DNA of 50,359 bases, taken from contig NZ_NFJT01000022.1 in NCBI RefSeq assembly GCF_002160015.1, positions 1 through 50,359 of the forward strand, given 5' to 3'. Each line of letters begins with the position of its first letter. The first letter of the stretch is position 1. Source of the DNA: Anaerofilum sp. An201 (GTDB taxonomy: Bacteria; Bacillota; Clostridia; Oscillospirales; Ruminococcaceae). Below the pieces are notes generated by a model. The model was not told the origin of the DNA and did no database searches. It saw only the letters and a program-made list of their open reading frames with translations. A program made the translations under genes and the position numbers. Positions 30,610 to 39,165 of the stretch are shown here, piece by piece.

Positions 30610-32001
30610 ATGAAGAAAAAAGGAAAGCCCTGGCATTTTGCCGTGGTGGCGCTTTTGATCTGCGTGTTTGCCTTCACCGCTTTCTTTGGCGTGAGCAGCA
30701 CCTATGGCGACATCAAAACGGTATATATCAAGGGCGCAAGCGACATTCGGTTCGGTATCGACATCCGCGGCGGTGTGGACGTGACCTTCGTCCCCGCCGA
30801 CGGCTATGACGCCACCCCCGAGCAGATGCAGGCTGCCAAGACGGTCATTGAAGACCGCCTGGTATCGCAGAACATCACCGACAGCGAAGTGTACACCGAT
30901 GAGGCCAAAGACCGCATTATCGTGCGTTTCCCCTGGAAGGAAGGGGAGAGCAGCTTCGACCCCGAAACTGCCATCCAGGAGCTGGGCGCCACCGCGCAGC
31001 TGACCTTCCGCAAAGGCACCTCTGCCGACGGTGAGATCGTTCTGGAAGGCTCGGATGTAAGGAGGGCCGCCGCTGCCTACGGTCCCCTCACCGCCAACGG
31101 CGTGAGTGAGTACTATGTGCAGCTGGAGCTGGAGGATTCCGGCAAGACCAAATTCGCCGAAGCTACCACCGAGCTGGCGCAGGAGAACGGCCAGATCTCC
31201 ATCTGGATGGACGACCAGATGATCAGCGCCCCCTATGTGAACACCGCCATCACCGATGGCGTGGCCACCATTTCGGGCAGCTTCACACAGGAGAGCGCCG
31301 TCAGCCTGGCCGACCGGATCAACTCCGGTGCGCTGCCCTTTGCCCTGAGCGCCGACAGCTATTCCACCATCAGCCCCACTCTGGGCACCCAGAGCCTGGA
31401 GGCCATGCTGCTGGCCGGCATCATCGCGTTTGTGCTGGTTGCTCTGTATATGATCCTGAACTACCGCCTGCCCGGTGCGATCGCCAGCCTGGCTCTGCTG
31501 GGCCAGTCGGCCGCCACTCTGGCCTGTATTTCCGGCTATCTGCCTATCTTCAACAGCTTCACCCTGACGCTGCCCGGCATCGCCGGTATCATCCTTGCCA
31601 TCGGCATGGGCGTTGACGCCAACGTCATCACCGCCGAGCGCATCAAGGAAGAGCTGAAGAGCGGCAAAACCCTGGATGGCGCCCTGAACGCCGGCTTCAG
31701 CCGCGGTCTGGCTCCCATCATTGACGGCAACGTGACCGTTATCATCGTGGCTCTGGTGCTGATGGCCGCCTTTGGTCCCACCGACGGCGTGCTGGCCGCC
31801 ATTTTCAGCCCGGTGTTCGGCTGGTTCGGCGCCGCCACGGCCGGCACCATCTATTCCTTCGGCTACACCCTGCTTGTGGGTGTGATCCTGAACTTCGTAT
31901 TTGGCGTTGCAGCTACCCGCGTCATGCTGCGCGGTGTGTCCCGCATCAAGGCGCTGCGCAACCCCGTACTGTATGGAGGTGCCAAGAATGCAAACGGCTA
32001 A
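30610..32001 (+). CDS. secD: protein translocase subunit SecD
   Basis: A 463-residue membrane protein of the SecDF complex, which uses the proton gradient to pull secreted proteins out of the SecYEG channel. One N-terminal membrane segment (WHFAVVALLICVFAFTAFF) is followed by the D1 motif FGIDIRGGVDV, a large outer domain (P1), the 'GGSFTQESAVSLADRINSGALPF' type region (ISGSFTQESAV, then ADRINSGALPFAL), then five membrane segments with 'GMGVDANVITAERIKEEL'. ATG 30610 has CAGGAGG upstream. It overlaps secF by 14 bases. SecD and SecF are separate here, unlike the fused SecDF of Bacillus. Confidence 0.93.
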   Translation: MKKKGKPWHFAVVALLICVFAFTAFFGVSSTYGDIKTVYIKGASDIRFGIDIRGGVDVTFVPADGYDATPEQMQAAKTVIEDRLVSQNITDSEVYTDEAKDRIIVRFPWKEGESSFDPETAIQELGATAQLTFRKGTSADGEIVLEGSDVRRAAAAYGPLTANGVSEYYVQLELEDSGKTKFAEATTELAQENGQISIWMDDQMISAPYVNTAITDGVATISGSFTQESAVSLADRINSGALPFALSADSYSTISPTLGTQSLEAMLLAGIIAFVLVALYMILNYRLPGAIASLALLGQSAATLACISGYLPIFNSFTLTLPGIAGIILAIGMGVDANVITAERIKEELKSGKTLDGALNAGFSRGLAPIIDGNVTVIIVALVLMAAFGPTDGVLAAIFSPVFGWFGAATAGTIYSFGYTLLVGVILNFVFGVAATRVMLRGVSRIKALRNPVLYGGAKNANG

Positions 32002-32917
32002 ATATGATTTTATGGGCAAGCGCCGGATCTTCTTTGGGATCTCGGCCGCCATCATCGCAGTGATTGTGCTGTGCAGCATCCTTTTCGGCGTACAGATGGA
32101 CATCCAGTTCCGCGGCGGCGCGATGCTGACGCTGGGCTATGAGGGCGAGATCCAGCTGTCCGATGTGGAGGAAGCCGCCAAGGAGGTGCTGGGAAGCGAC
32201 ATCACTGTACAGAGCAGCGACTCGGCCACCGGCCAGAAGGCCATCACCGTGAGCATGCCCGGCAGCGAGACCATGTCTGCCGATGAGCTGGAGGATCTGA
32301 TCGCCCAGCTGAACGAGGCCTACGAGGCCAACAACTTCACCCAGTTGGAAACCAGCAACGTGGACGCCACGATGGGACGCGAGTTCTTCATCAAGTGCCT
32401 GGTGGCTGTCGTCACCGCCTGTGTACTGATCCTGATCTATGTATGGATTCGTTTCCGCCGCATCGGCGGTCTCACAGCCGGCACCTTTGCGGTGTGCGCG
32501 CTGATCAACGACCTGATCGTGGTGTTCGGTTGCTTTGTGATCCTTCAGATTCCCCTGAACGGAAACTTCGTGGCCGCGATGCTGACGATTCTGGGCTATT
32601 CCATCAACGATACCGTTGTGATCTACGACCGTATCCGTGAGAACCGCAAGCTGATGGGCAACAAGCTGCCGTTTGAGCAGCTGGTGAACCTGAGCATCAA
32701 CCAGAGCCTGCGCCGTTCGGTGAACACCACCGTCACCACCTGCATAGCGTTGGCTGTGGTGTGTGTTGTGTCGGTTGTGTTCAGCCTGTCCAGCATCTTT
32801 ACCTTTGCGCTGCCGCTGATGATCGGTATGGCGTCCGGTCTGTACACCTCTCTGTTCCTGGCCACCGGCCTGTGGGTGGAGTGGGAGTCTCACCGCGCCA
32901 AGAAAGCGTCGAAATAA
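31988..32917 (+). CDS. secF: protein translocase subunit SecF
   Basis: A 309-residue partner of SecD. After KYDFMGKRRIFFGISAAIIA (first membrane segment) comes the family motif DIQFRGGAMLTLGY, an outer domain, then five membrane segments with 'TVDTVVI'-like ILGYSINDTVVIYDRIRENR, the proton-relay helix. ATG 31988 lies inside the end of secD, with GGAGGTGCC upstream, so the two are made together. It ends in a Lys-rich tail (RAKKASK). Confidence 0.93.
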   Translation: MQTAKYDFMGKRRIFFGISAAIIAVIVLCSILFGVQMDIQFRGGAMLTLGYEGEIQLSDVEEAAKEVLGSDITVQSSDSATGQKAITVSMPGSETMSADELEDLIAQLNEAYEANNFTQLETSNVDATMGREFFIKCLVAVVTACVLILIYVWIRFRRIGGLTAGTFAVCALINDLIVVFGCFVILQIPLNGNFVAAMLTILGYSINDTVVIYDRIRENRKLMGNKLPFEQLVNLSINQSLRRSVNTTVTTCIALAVVCVVSVVFSLSSIFTFALPLMIGMASGLYTSLFLATGLWVEWESHRAKKASK

Positions 32918-33015
32918 TCCACGTTGGCGGCAGAGCCTGTTGCGGGTGCGTCACACCCCGGCATGGCTCTGCCGCCGGCTGCATTTTCCAACCAATCACC
33001 AGGAGGTGATCCGTT

Positions 33016-33825
33016 ATGCAATGCGGGATTTCCACAGCCTGCATGTACCCCCAGGACACGTCCGTGTCTCTGCGCCAGCTCACGGCGATGCGCCCCGGTT
33101 TGCTGGAGGTATTCCTGAACACCTTCCGTGAACTGGACGAAAGCTATGTTTCCGCGCTGCGCGAGACCCTTTCCGCAACCAACAGCCGCCTCACCAGCCT
33201 GCATCCGTTTTCCTCCGGTTTTGAGCCGTTCCTCTTTTTCACGGAATACAAGGGCAGGTTTGACGATGGGGTGCTGCTGTACCGCCGCTTTTTTGAGGTG
33301 TGCCGGCAGTTGGGGGCTCCGCTGCTGGTGATGCACGGCGACTACCGCGCCAAGCCGGGCGATATGAAATTCTACGCCGCCCGTTTTTCCGAGCTTGCCC
33401 GGATCGGAGCGGAGGAGTATGGGATCACACTGGCACAGGAAAATGTGGACCGCTGCCGCTGCGGTCTGTCGGAAAATATTCTCCTGCTGCGCGAGTATAC
33501 CGGCGATACCGTCAAATTCGTGCTGGACGTCAAGCAGGCCCGCAGGGCAGGGCAGGATGTGTTCGAGATTGCCCGGGCAATGGGCCCGCAGAACATCTGC
33601 CATCTGCACCTGAGCGACGAGATGGAGGGCAAAAGCTGTGCGCTGCCTGGGCAGGGCACCTTTGATTTTGAAACGACATTGCGCTATCTGTGGCGCAGCG
33701 GATGCCGTGCCGATGCAGTGATCGAACTGTACCGGGACGGCTTTGAGAGACCGGAACAGCTTGTACAGGCTGCCGACTGGGTGGATGCCCTGATGCAGAA
33801 GATCGAGAAGGAGGAGCTTTTATGA
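33016..33825 (+). CDS. sugar phosphate isomerase/epimerase-like TIM-barrel protein
   Basis: A 269-residue protein of the AP-endonuclease-2/xylose-isomerase TIM-barrel fold (PF01261). Probable metal ligands are His110 region of LVMHGDY, the Glu of LAQENVDR, Asp of FVLDVKQA, His of CHLHLSDE and Glu of AVIELYRDG, in the order seen in this family. A very strong ribosome site, AGGAGGTGATC, stands 6 bases before ATG 33016. Its stop overlaps the nrdR start by ATGA. The substrate cannot be read from sequence; an isomerase or epimerase of sugars, or a nuclease-like role, are both possible. Confidence 0.75.
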   Translation: MQCGISTACMYPQDTSVSLRQLTAMRPGLLEVFLNTFRELDESYVSALRETLSATNSRLTSLHPFSSGFEPFLFFTEYKGRFDDGVLLYRRFFEVCRQLGAPLLVMHGDYRAKPGDMKFYAARFSELARIGAEEYGITLAQENVDRCRCGLSENILLLREYTGDTVKFVLDVKQARRAGQDVFEIARAMGPQNICHLHLSDEMEGKSCALPGQGTFDFETTLRYLWRSGCRADAVIELYRDGFERPEQLVQAADWVDALMQKIEKEELL

Positions 33826-34295
33826 AATGCCCGTATTGCAGCGCCAGCGATTCCAAAGTGATCGACTCCCGCCCCACCGAGGATGGGGAGAAGATCCGCC
33901 GCCGCCGCGAATGCCTGAAATGCGGACGCCGCTTCACCACCTACGAGATCGTGGAACGGGTTCCCATCATCGTTGTGAAAAAGGATGGTTCCCGCGAGGA
34001 GTTCGACCGCCAGAAGCTGCTGGGCGGTATGCTGCGCGCCTGCGAGAAACGCCCCGTCAGCTATCAGATGCTGGAAGCCGCCGTGGAGAACATCGAGCAG
34101 GCGATCCGCGCCGAGTATGAGCAGGAGGTCACCAGCATCCACATTGGTGAGCTGGCAATGGCCGAGCTGAAAAAGGTGGACGAGGTGGCCTATGTGCGCT
34201 TTGCCTCGGTCTACCGCCAGTTCAGCGACATCAACACCTTTATGGAAGAACTGCGCGAAATCCTCAACGACCGCACCGCGCGGGAACAGGAATAA
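33822..34295 (+). CDS. nrdR: transcriptional repressor NrdR
   Basis: A 157-residue regulator of ribonucleotide reductase genes. The N-terminal zinc ribbon has Cys3, Cys6, Cys31 and Cys34 ([17 protein letters not shown], then [13 protein letters not shown]). Residues about 49-139 are an ATP-cone ([16 protein letters not shown], then [10 protein letters not shown], then [10 protein letters not shown]). Length and layout are normal. It binds NrdR boxes when loaded with dATP. No nrd gene or NrdR box was seen in this window. A strong terminator follows. Confidence 0.96.
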   Translation: MKCPYCSASDSKVIDSRPTEDGEKIRRRRECLKCGRRFTTYEIVERVPIIVVKKDGSREEFDRQKLLGGMLRACEKRPVSYQMLEAAVENIEQAIRAEYEQEVTSIHIGELAMAELKKVDEVAYVRFASVYRQFSDINTFMEELREILNDRTAREQE

Positions 34296-34310
34296 ACGCC
34301 CACAACAGAA

Positions 34311-34354
34311 CAGGCTCTCCAACGCATTGTCTGCGCAGGAGAGCCTGTTTTTTT
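34311..34354 (+). terminator. terminator after nrdR
   Basis: CAGGCTCTCC (34311-34320) pairs with GGAGAGCCTG (34338-34347), followed by T7. The convergent DUF4363 gene stops at 34356, immediately beyond. Confidence 0.9.
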
Positions 34355-34355
34355 G

Positions 34356-34724
34356 TTACAGCATGCCGAAAAACAGACGCCGCACGGTTTGCAGCTGTGC
34401 CAGTGCGTGCTCCGCTTCACACTGCAGGTCGGCGATGTGTTCCTCGTCCAGATAGGCGCGCAGTCCGGCCACCTCCAGCTGGATTTGTCCCAGCAGGTCG
34501 CGCCGGATGAAAAGCGCCAGCATATGCTCCCTGCTCTGCAGTTTGCCGGTCAATTCATCCAGCTTTTCGCGGGCACGCTCACAGCGTCCCTGCTCGCACA
34601 GCTGCACCACCTCCAGCATCTGCTGTTCCGTGGTGTTGAACGCGCGCCGCACGATCCAGCTGCTGACAAGGGTGGCGGCCAAAATTCCCAGCAGCAGCCA
34701 GGCTGCGATCTTTGCACGGGCCAT
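34356..34724 (-). CDS. DUF4363 small membrane-anchored protein
   Basis: A 122-residue protein with one N-terminal membrane segment (IAAWLLLGILAATLVSSWIV) and a helical outer or inner domain rich in Glu and Leu (EQQMLEVVQLCEQGR, then HMLALFIRRDLLGQIQ, then LDEEHIADLQ). This is the DUF4363 layout common in Clostridia. ATG 34724 has GAAAGGAGAGG upstream; longer frames run into the DUF421 gene. It lies 14 bases after DUF421. Such pairs are often found near sporulation genes, which here stand divergently; the role is unknown. Confidence 0.75.
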   Translation of the reverse strand: MARAKIAAWLLLGILAATLVSSWIVRRAFNTTEQQMLEVVQLCEQGRCERAREKLDELTGKLQSREHMLALFIRRDLLGQIQLEVAGLRAYLDEEHIADLQCEAEHALAQLQTVRRLFFGML

Positions 34725-34738
34725 CTTGTCCTCTCCTT

Positions 34739-35422
34739 TCAGGTGCGGCTGTCTTTGCGCACCAGGGTATACTGTTCGGTATCGTCCCCGGCCAACAGCA
34801 GCGTGTCCGACAGGCCAAGGCGGTTCTGTGCCAGGATCCCTTTCAGCCAGTCCGGGTTTTTCCCGCACCAGATCAGGTTGTCCTCCATGATCTCGCCATC
34901 GATCACAAACGGCATCTGCGGCTTTTGGGCATCGCTGTCCGGCTTCAGGCCAAGGTCCTGCCGCGTGGGCGTGTCCTGTTCCCAGGCGCGGTAGATGCTC
35001 ACGCTGCCGTTGGTCTCCACCATCGCACAGGTCACCTCGGCGGGGTCGAAAATATCCTTTGCCCGCAGTGCTTCCAGCACATCGTCCATGGTGAAGCGCA
35101 GACTGCGCAGCGCCGCCTGGTCGATGTGGCCGTCCCGTATGATGACCACCGGCTGTCCCGAGATCAGGCGTGCCGCCCGGCGGCTTCGCACGCACAGGGC
35201 CGAGAGCAGAATCTCAAAGCAGACGATCAGCAGCACCGGCAGCGCGCTGGCCATCAGCGGAAGCTCCGGCGATTCAATCGAGATCGACGCAAGGTTCGAC
35301 AGCAAAATCGTCGACACAAGTTCGGACGGCTGCAATTCGCCCAGCTGCCGTTTTCCCATCAGGCGCATGGCCGCGATCACCATACAATATACAAGAATCG
35401 TTCGCAGCAGGATCACCGCCAT
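34739..35422 (-). CDS. DUF421 (YetF-like) membrane protein
   Basis: A 227-residue protein with three N-terminal membrane segments (VILLRTILVYCMVIAAMRLMG, up to 20 residues quoted in parts; then LPLMASALPVLLIVCFEI) and a conserved signature KRQLGELQPSELVSTILLSN. Residues 90-227 form the DUF421/YetF cytosolic domain (PVVIIRDGHID, then LRFTMDDVLEALRAKDIFD). I chose ATG 35422 because GGGAGGTG ends 9 bases upstream; the earlier ATG 35431 and GTG overlap that site. Bacillus homologues (YetF, YkjA, YrbG) are linked to spore quality. It stands divergent to the ger operon, 94 bases apart. Confidence 0.82.
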   Translation of the reverse strand: MAVILLRTILVYCMVIAAMRLMGKRQLGELQPSELVSTILLSNLASISIESPELPLMASALPVLLIVCFEILLSALCVRSRRAARLISGQPVVIIRDGHIDQAALRSLRFTMDDVLEALRAKDIFDPAEVTCAMVETNGSVSIYRAWEQDTPTRQDLGLKPDSDAQKPQMPFVIDGEIMEDNLIWCGKNPDWLKGILAQNRLGLSDTLLLAGDDTEQYTLVRKDSRT

Positions 35423-35468
35423 ACTGCACATCACCTCCCTGTTGCTTGGAAAGATTGTGGGCCTGCGG

Positions 35469-35498
35469 GATTATTTTCATTCACTTCTCTCCATACTA
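35469..35498 (+). promoter_or_regulatory. candidate sigma-G (forespore) promoter of the ger operon
   Basis: GATTA (35469-35473), 18 bases, CATACTA (35492-35498). The -10 fits CATNMTA fully and the -35 fits GMATR at four of five bases. The distance to ATG 35517 is short: transcription would begin close to the ribosome site GAGGTG, which is a weakness of this call. No vegetative promoter was evident. Confidence 0.35.
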
Positions 35499-35516
35499 AG
35501 CGGCGAGGTGAAGAAA

Positions 35517-36986
35517 ATGGAACAGCCGCTGTCTACCAGCCTGCTGGAAAACAAACTGGCTCTTCGTGGACTGTTTGGCCAGTCGGTGGATTTTTACACA
35601 AAGGATGTGCGCATCTGCGGGCATGCCTGCTGCATCTGTATGTTTGAAGGGTTGTCCAGCATCGAACGATTGTGGATCATGATGCTGGACAGCCTGGCGC
35701 ACGAGGAGATCCAGCCCCAAACGCCGCAGGCTCTTTTCGACTATCTCCTGAAAGGCACCGACATCCCGCTGGAAACGCGCAGTGCCGTCTGCCTTTCGGA
35801 TGTGCAGGCACAGCTCACCGCCGGCACCAGCGTGATCCTGATCGACGGTGTCACGCAGGCGATCGTGATGTCCACCCAGGCGATGCAGTTCCGGTCGGTG
35901 GGGGAGCCGTCGGGAGAGGGGAACGTGCGCGGCAGCCGGGAGGGGTTCACCGAGCTGCTGCGGATCAACTTCAGCCTGATCCGCCGCCTTGTGCGCAGCG
36001 ACGGGCTGCGCATCGAGACCATGACGGGGGGCGCCCGCACACAGACTGAGATCGGCCTGTGCTACGACGCACACCTGTGCCCGCCGGAACTGCTGCGCCA
36101 TGTGCGTTCCCGCCTGCAGGATCTGCCGCTGCCGTTTTTGCTGGACAGCAGTTATCTCACCCCTTTTTTGGGGCGGGGAGGATTCCATTTCTTCTCCGGC
36201 ACCGGCTACACCGAGCGCCCCAGCTGCGCGGCGGCAAAGATCTGCGAGGGCAAGGTGGTGGTGCTGGTGAACGGAAGCCCCTTTGCGCTGGTTCTGCCCT
36301 GGCTGTTTTACGAGAATTTCCAGTCGATGGACGATTACAGCACAAAGGCATACTTTGCCAGCTTCGTGCGGATGCTGAAATACGCGGCGTTCCTGATCGC
36401 GGTGCTGCTGCCCGGCGCCTTTGTCTCGGCGGCGGGATTCACGCCGGAACTGCTGCCGCCGGAACTGCTCTATAAGGTTGCCGCGGCAGAGCGTGCCACG
36501 CCGCTTCCGCTGTTTCTGGAAATGCTCTTTGTCAATTTCCTGCTGGAGATCATCCGGGAAGCCGGGCTGCGGCTGCCTCGTCCGGTGGGGCATTCGGTCA
36601 GCCTGGTGGCTGCACTGATCATCGGCGATGCCGCAGTAAAGGCGGGTATCCTCAGCACGCCGGTCGTCATCGTGGCGGCCATGACCGCCATCTGCACCTT
36701 TGTGGTCCCCTCGCTGTACGAGCCGGTCACCATCCTGCGCATCCTGTTTATCCTGGCAGGCGGCATCCTCGGGCCGGCCGGGATGCTGGCCATGTTTTTC
36801 TGGCTGCTGCTGGACATCTGTGCCGTGAACTCCTACGGCGTGCCCTTCATGACCCCCTTTGCCCCTGTACAGCGGGGGATGTGGAAGGATGTTCTGGTGC
36901 GCATGCAGTGGCGCTCGCTCTCCCGCCGCCCGTTCGAGATCGCCCGGATAGACAGCCAGCGTAAGGAGGAAAACGATGCCTCATAA
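35517..36986 (+). CDS. spore germination protein, GerA family (A subunit)
   Basis: A 489-residue subunit of a germinant receptor in the inner spore membrane. Residues 1-280 are the soluble N-terminal domain (LSSIERLWIMMLDSL, then ILIDGVTQAIVMSTQ, then GSREGFTELLRINFSLIRR, then LLDSSYLTPFLG). Five membrane segments follow from about residue 290. The ending 'YGVPFMTPFAPVQRGMWKDV' with 'RRPFEIARID' is the GerAA/GerKA family ending. I chose ATG 35517 because GCGAGGTGAAG precedes it. It overlaps gerB by 11 bases. With GerB and GerC it senses amino acids or sugars; the ligand is not known. Confidence 0.9.
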   Translation: MEQPLSTSLLENKLALRGLFGQSVDFYTKDVRICGHACCICMFEGLSSIERLWIMMLDSLAHEEIQPQTPQALFDYLLKGTDIPLETRSAVCLSDVQAQLTAGTSVILIDGVTQAIVMSTQAMQFRSVGEPSGEGNVRGSREGFTELLRINFSLIRRLVRSDGLRIETMTGGARTQTEIGLCYDAHLCPPELLRHVRSRLQDLPLPFLLDSSYLTPFLGRGGFHFFSGTGYTERPSCAAAKICEGKVVVLVNGSPFALVLPWLFYENFQSMDDYSTKAYFASFVRMLKYAAFLIAVLLPGAFVSAAGFTPELLPPELLYKVAAAERATPLPLFLEMLFVNFLLEIIREAGLRLPRPVGHSVSLVAALIIGDAAVKAGILSTPVVIVAAMTAICTFVVPSLYEPVTILRILFILAGGILGPAGMLAMFFWLLLDICAVNSYGVPFMTPFAPVQRGMWKDVLVRMQWRSLSRRPFEIARIDSQRKEENDAS

Positions 36987-38052
36987 AACCACAGTTTCCC
37001 TGCGCCAGCTTGGATGCGGTGTATTCTTGTGCCTGATCTGCGAATCGCTCATCCGCCCGATGGCCGGCGGCGCGGCACTGCCGGCCTACAGTCGGGTGAT
37101 GGCCGGTGTGCTGTGCGGTTTCGCCGTGTGGTTCCTGCTGCGGTGGTTCTGCCGGGCAGCCGGACGGGAAGAGTTTGTCGCGCTGCTGTCGGGAAGGGGA
37201 AGGGGCAGCCGTCTGACGCTGCTTTTGCTGGCAGTCAGCTTCTCGCTGGGGACCGGGCGCAGTTTGGAACAGACCGAAACATTCTACCGGTATGTGAGCG
37301 CAGAGGGGCTGGCACTGGGCGTGTTCCTTCTCCTCGCGCTGGCGGTTTGTCTGTATGCGGCAAAGATCGGGCTGGAAAGCCTGCTGCGCACAGGCAGTAT
37401 CCTCTTCGCGCTGTTTGCCCTTTCGGCCCTGCTGCTGGCGGCGGGAAATGCGCCTGCCATGCGGCTGGAACACCTGCAAATCCCGCAGGAACCGGTGCGG
37501 GACATCCTCGAAAGCTGTGTAAAGGGATTTCACCTTACACCGGAACTTTTGTTTTTCGGCCTGTATGCGCACACCGCCTGTCCCTCCAAATCGGAGGGGA
37601 TTTTGGCGCGCGTCCTGGCAGGCGCCGTGGCGGTGGACATTCTCCTGGCCTGCCTCACCGAGCTGGTGCTGGGGCCGTTTGGCGCCATGCAGATCCAGCC
37701 GCTCCACACGCTGGCGCGAATCGGCGGTATTTCTGTTTTTCGACGTATTGACGCGATTCATGTTGCGATATGGCTGCTGATCTCCCTGTTTCGCACGGCG
37801 CTTTTGTGCGCGGGATTGTCCAAAGTGCTGCGTCCGCTGCTGCCCGAGCGCCTGCGGGAAATGACCTGGCTGACCGCCCTTCCCGTCCTGGCGGGGTGCT
37901 GGTTTGCCTATCTGTGCCCCATCGGACAGCTGCTGTGGCTGCAAACCATTGCTGTAATGGCAAGTGCCTTTACAGTCGTTTTTCTGCTCTGGCTGTCAAA
38001 AAAGAAAGGAGAAAACAGATGCTCTGGCAACATAAACGAGCAGCCGCTGTGA
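36976..38052 (+). CDS. spore germination permease, GerB family (B subunit)
   Basis: A 358-residue membrane protein with about ten hydrophobic segments, normal for the GerAB/Spore_permease (PF03845) family, which is related to amino-acid transporters. Start TTVSLRQLGCGVFLCLICES (in parts) and 'RFFRRIDAIHVAIWLLISLF'-like FRRIDAIHVAIWLLISLFRT fit the family. AAGGAGGAAAAC precedes ATG 36976. It overlaps gerA at the front and gerC by 34 bases at the end. The B subunit is thought to carry the germinant-binding site. The first half is more diverged than the second. Confidence 0.85.
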   Translation: MPHKTTVSLRQLGCGVFLCLICESLIRPMAGGAALPAYSRVMAGVLCGFAVWFLLRWFCRAAGREEFVALLSGRGRGSRLTLLLLAVSFSLGTGRSLEQTETFYRYVSAEGLALGVFLLLALAVCLYAAKIGLESLLRTGSILFALFALSALLLAAGNAPAMRLEHLQIPQEPVRDILESCVKGFHLTPELLFFGLYAHTACPSKSEGILARVLAGAVAVDILLACLTELVLGPFGAMQIQPLHTLARIGGISVFRRIDAIHVAIWLLISLFRTALLCAGLSKVLRPLLPERLREMTWLTALPVLAGCWFAYLCPIGQLLWLQTIAVMASAFTVVFLLWLSKKKGENRCSGNINEQPL

Positions 38053-39101
38053 TTCTGGCGGCGTTCCTGCTGCTGAGCCTGTCCGGATGCGGCGGGGTCC
38101 CGCTTGGCCGCCGCGCCATCGTGAAGGCGATCTTTGTCGATTGGACCGGTTCCCGGTTTGAGACCGGGCTGCTCGTGCTGGACAGCGCGCCGTCGGCCGA
38201 CGCGGAGCAGGCATCCTCCGCCTCGCTCTACTGCGGCGCCGCACAGGAGCTGTCTGCGGCGGTGGTGCAGGCGGAACAGCAGCAGGACCGCACACCCTTT
38301 TACGGGCAGAACCAGCTGCTGATCCTGGGCAAAGGCGCGGCGGAGAGCAAGGCCGATGCCGTGCTGCAATACTTCGGCACCGAACAGGCCGGACGTCCGG
38401 GCATGGCGGTATTTGTTTCCGAAATGACAACCGACACAATGAAAGAGCTCACACAGGCCGATTCCTTCGCCAGCACGATTTTGCAGCTGGAAAAGGAGAT
38501 ACTGGAACAGCCGGCCGTGGAGCCGGTGATGGTGTATGAGCTTCCCGTCGGCGAAGACGGAGTGAACGGGTGTATTCCCCGCCTTGCCCTCACGGATGCG
38601 GATGCCTCCCTCGACGCACTGGTTTTGTATGCCGGCAGTGAACCGCAGACCGTTTGGGAAGGGCAGGAAATGCAGCTTGCCCAGCTGATGGCGGGGCATG
38701 CAAACCGCCTGAACTGCCTGCGGGAATACGACGGCCGCACCGTGCGCTTCACGGTCGATTCGGCGCACATCCAGCGGCAGGTGGAACGGGGAGAGGACGG
38801 CCCCTGCCTGCACCTTGTGCTTACCGGAACGGTTCGGTGGCTGTCCGCTTCCCGCGCAGACCAGCAGCCGGGCATTTCGCAGACCGGCAGCCGGCAGTCG
38901 CTGTCGCAGCAGATTTCCCAAACGCTTGCCGCCGATCTGCAGGCGGTGGTGCAGGATGCCTGGAACGAAAAAGGGGATGCGTTCCGGCTGGGCTGGTGGT
39001 TTGCCGTCTGGGATACCGTGTGGTATAACCGCGCTTTGCAGGACGGAACGCTGCGGCAGCCGGAGCGGATCGAGGTGGAGGCGCAGATCGCTGTGCTGTG
39101 A
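38019..39101 (+). CDS. spore germination lipoprotein, GerC family (C subunit)
   Basis: A 360-residue lipoprotein: signal KRAAAVILAAFLLLSLSG with lipobox LSGC, then 'GGVPLGRRAIVKAIFVDW' (GerAC start). Domains follow the GerAC plan (N-terminal domain with GQNQLLILGKGAAES, then a C-terminal domain ending AFRLGWWFAVWDTVWYN). The usual 'DP.G...' stretch is hard to see, and the protein is diverged, as is normal for GerC. ATG 38019 has AAAGGAGAAAAC upstream and lies inside gerB. It is anchored in the outer leaflet of the inner spore membrane. A bidirectional terminator follows. Confidence 0.82.
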   Translation: MLWQHKRAAAVILAAFLLLSLSGCGGVPLGRRAIVKAIFVDWTGSRFETGLLVLDSAPSADAEQASSASLYCGAAQELSAAVVQAEQQQDRTPFYGQNQLLILGKGAAESKADAVLQYFGTEQAGRPGMAVFVSEMTTDTMKELTQADSFASTILQLEKEILEQPAVEPVMVYELPVGEDGVNGCIPRLALTDADASLDALVLYAGSEPQTVWEGQEMQLAQLMAGHANRLNCLREYDGRTVRFTVDSAHIQRQVERGEDGPCLHLVLTGTVRWLSASRADQQPGISQTGSRQSLSQQISQTLAADLQAVVQDAWNEKGDAFRLGWWFAVWDTVWYNRALQDGTLRQPERIEVEAQIAVL

Positions 39102-39105
39102 CAAC

Positions 39106-39143
39106 AAAAAACCGATCCTGCGGCAGGAGCAGGATCGGTTTTT
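39106..39143. terminator. bidirectional terminator between gerC and the glycosyltransferase
   Basis: AAAAACCGATCCTG (39107-39120) pairs with CAGGATCGGTTTTT (39130-39143); the A and T runs act as U-tracts on opposite strands for two convergent genes. Confidence 0.9.
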
Positions 39144-39165
39144 CTGTATCTATCGAGGGGGGAGA

